64,000 nt of DNA, from assembly GCF_044962685.1 (NCBI RefSeq), contig NZ_JBBKTX010000016.1:1-64000 (forward strand). Reading direction: 5' to 3'. Numbering within the stretch: the stretch's first letter is position 1; every line of letters starts with the position of its first letter. The position numbers and the translations under genes were made by a program. The stretch comes from Oceanobacter antarcticus (GTDB taxonomy: Bacteria; Pseudomonadota; Gammaproteobacteria; Pseudomonadales; Oceanobacteraceae). Below, piece by piece: positions 63,501-64,000 of this stretch. The notes beneath the pieces were generated by a model. That model saw only the letters and a list, made by a program, of their open reading frames with translations, was not told where the DNA came from and made no database searches.

Positions 63501-64000
63501 TCAGTTGTATTGTTCCAGGTAGGCCGCAACAGCCTCTGGTGCCAGTGGGCGGCATATGTGATAGCCCTGGGCTATGGTGCAGCCCAATTGTTGTAGCAGC
63601 TCCAGAGGTTGCTGCTCTTCTACACCTTCTGCCACAACGGCCATATTCAGGGCGCTGGCCATCTGGATAATGGCACCGACAATGGTGCGTGCTGTGGGTT
63701 CTTGTGCCATTTCACTGACAAATGAACGGTCAATCTTGATTTTGTCGAACGGAAAACAGCGTAGGTAAACCAGCGATGAGTAGCCGGTGCCAAAGTCGTC
63801 GAGGGTGATTCTGACACCCAGGGCTTTCAGTTGATGAAGTTTGTCCAGCGCATTGTGGCTGTCGTCGAGTAGTGCGGTTTCGGTGATTTCCAGCTCAAGG
63901 CGGTCAGCGACGACGTCGTGGCGCTTGAGGGTGTCGGCGACCTGGTTAACGATGTCAGGATTGGCCAGTTGTAGCGGCGAGATATTAACGGCCACCGTCA
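63501..64000 (-). CDS. EAL-domain protein, C-terminal part (cut by window edge)
   Basis: The visible 160 or so residues are the second half of an EAL domain: VNISPLQL, LELEITETAL, DDFGTGYSSLVYLRCFPFDKIKIDRSF and AEGVE, with family-conserved metal and catalytic residues. The N-terminal part with the EAL motif, and any GGDEF or PAS domain, lies beyond the window. It is probably a c-di-GMP phosphodiesterase. Confidence 0.9.
   Translation of the reverse strand, partial: TVAVNISPLQLANPDIVNQVADTLKRHDVVADRLELEITETALLDDSHNALDKLHQLKALGVRITLDDFGTGYSSLVYLRCFPFDKIKIDRSFVSEMAQEPTARTIVGAIIQMASALNMAVVAEGVEEQQPLELLQQLGCTIAQGYHICRPLAPEAVAAYLEQYN

Overview
The window is bacterial chromosome with compact, mostly coding DNA. 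Gene content and operon order (glyA-nrdR-ribD-ribE-ribBX-ribH-nusB-thiL; prmB-aroC; yihY opposite arsC-wrbA-DUF2069) point to a gammaproteobacterium. Abundant c-di-GMP proteins, a class I PHA synthase, a delta-class carbonic anhydrase and a secreted nuclease fit a marine, Oceanospirillales-like organism. This placement is inference from protein resemblance, not from a marker-gene tree. I see no rRNA, tRNA, CRISPR array, prophage or intact transposase.

Layout. 1-0.94 kb: accessory DNA, with one copy of a small inverted-repeat element cut by the window edge, a 41-bp x3 tandem repeat and a possible broken coding remnant. 1-9 kb: DksA-like factor, GAF/HD-GYP protein, CBS protein, a multidomain extracellular endonuclease I, and a copper-type MbnP/MbnH pair overlapping a putative outer-membrane barrel gene. 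8.9-17.9 kb (minus strand): housekeeping block ybaK, DUF1653, SIMPL, thiL, nusB, ribH, ribBX, ribE, ribD, nrdR, a small unknown gene and glyA. 18-24 kb: a 1381-residue five-PAS GGDEF-EAL protein and EttA. 24-32 kb: a beta-propeller phytase lipoprotein beside a TonB-dependent receptor (probable phytate-use pair), then a degenerate GGDEF membrane protein next to an AraC regulator. 32-40 kb: GST, pirin, zinc-ribbon protein, DUF2069/WrbA/ArsC, YihY, MtfA-like peptidase, DUF3422 and an orphan. 40.4-42.1 kb: a second accessory island with a complete 265-bp inverted-repeat element, a delta-class carbonic anhydrase and AT-rich repeats. 42-50 kb: SPOUT methyltransferase, a DUF885 lipoprotein with its metal motif lost, DUF4892, patatin, PrmB, AroC and an MFS transporter. 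50-54 kb: polyhydroxyalkanoate (PHA) cluster (DUF6489, phasin, PhaC) and a crotonase. 54-64 kb: ABC exporter, LysR regulator divergent from a gallate-type dioxygenase, CoA-transferase, ornithine decarboxylase, RsmB-family methyltransferase, PhnA and a truncated EAL gene.

How parts fit together. The minus-strand block supplies one-carbon units (GlyA), ribonucleotide-reductase control (NrdR), riboflavin (RibD/E/BX/H), transcription antitermination (NusB) and thiamine diphosphate (ThiL). The phytase and its receptor plausibly free and import phosphate or inositol phosphates. Phasin and PhaC store carbon as polyester. Four genes carry c-di-GMP domains (HD-GYP, GGDEF-EAL, degenerate GGDEF, EAL), suggesting heavy second-messenger control. 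The most unusual items are the MbnP/MbnH/barrel cassette, the delta-class carbonic anhydrase next to a mobile element, the catalytically degenerate DUF885 protein and the inverted-repeat element itself.
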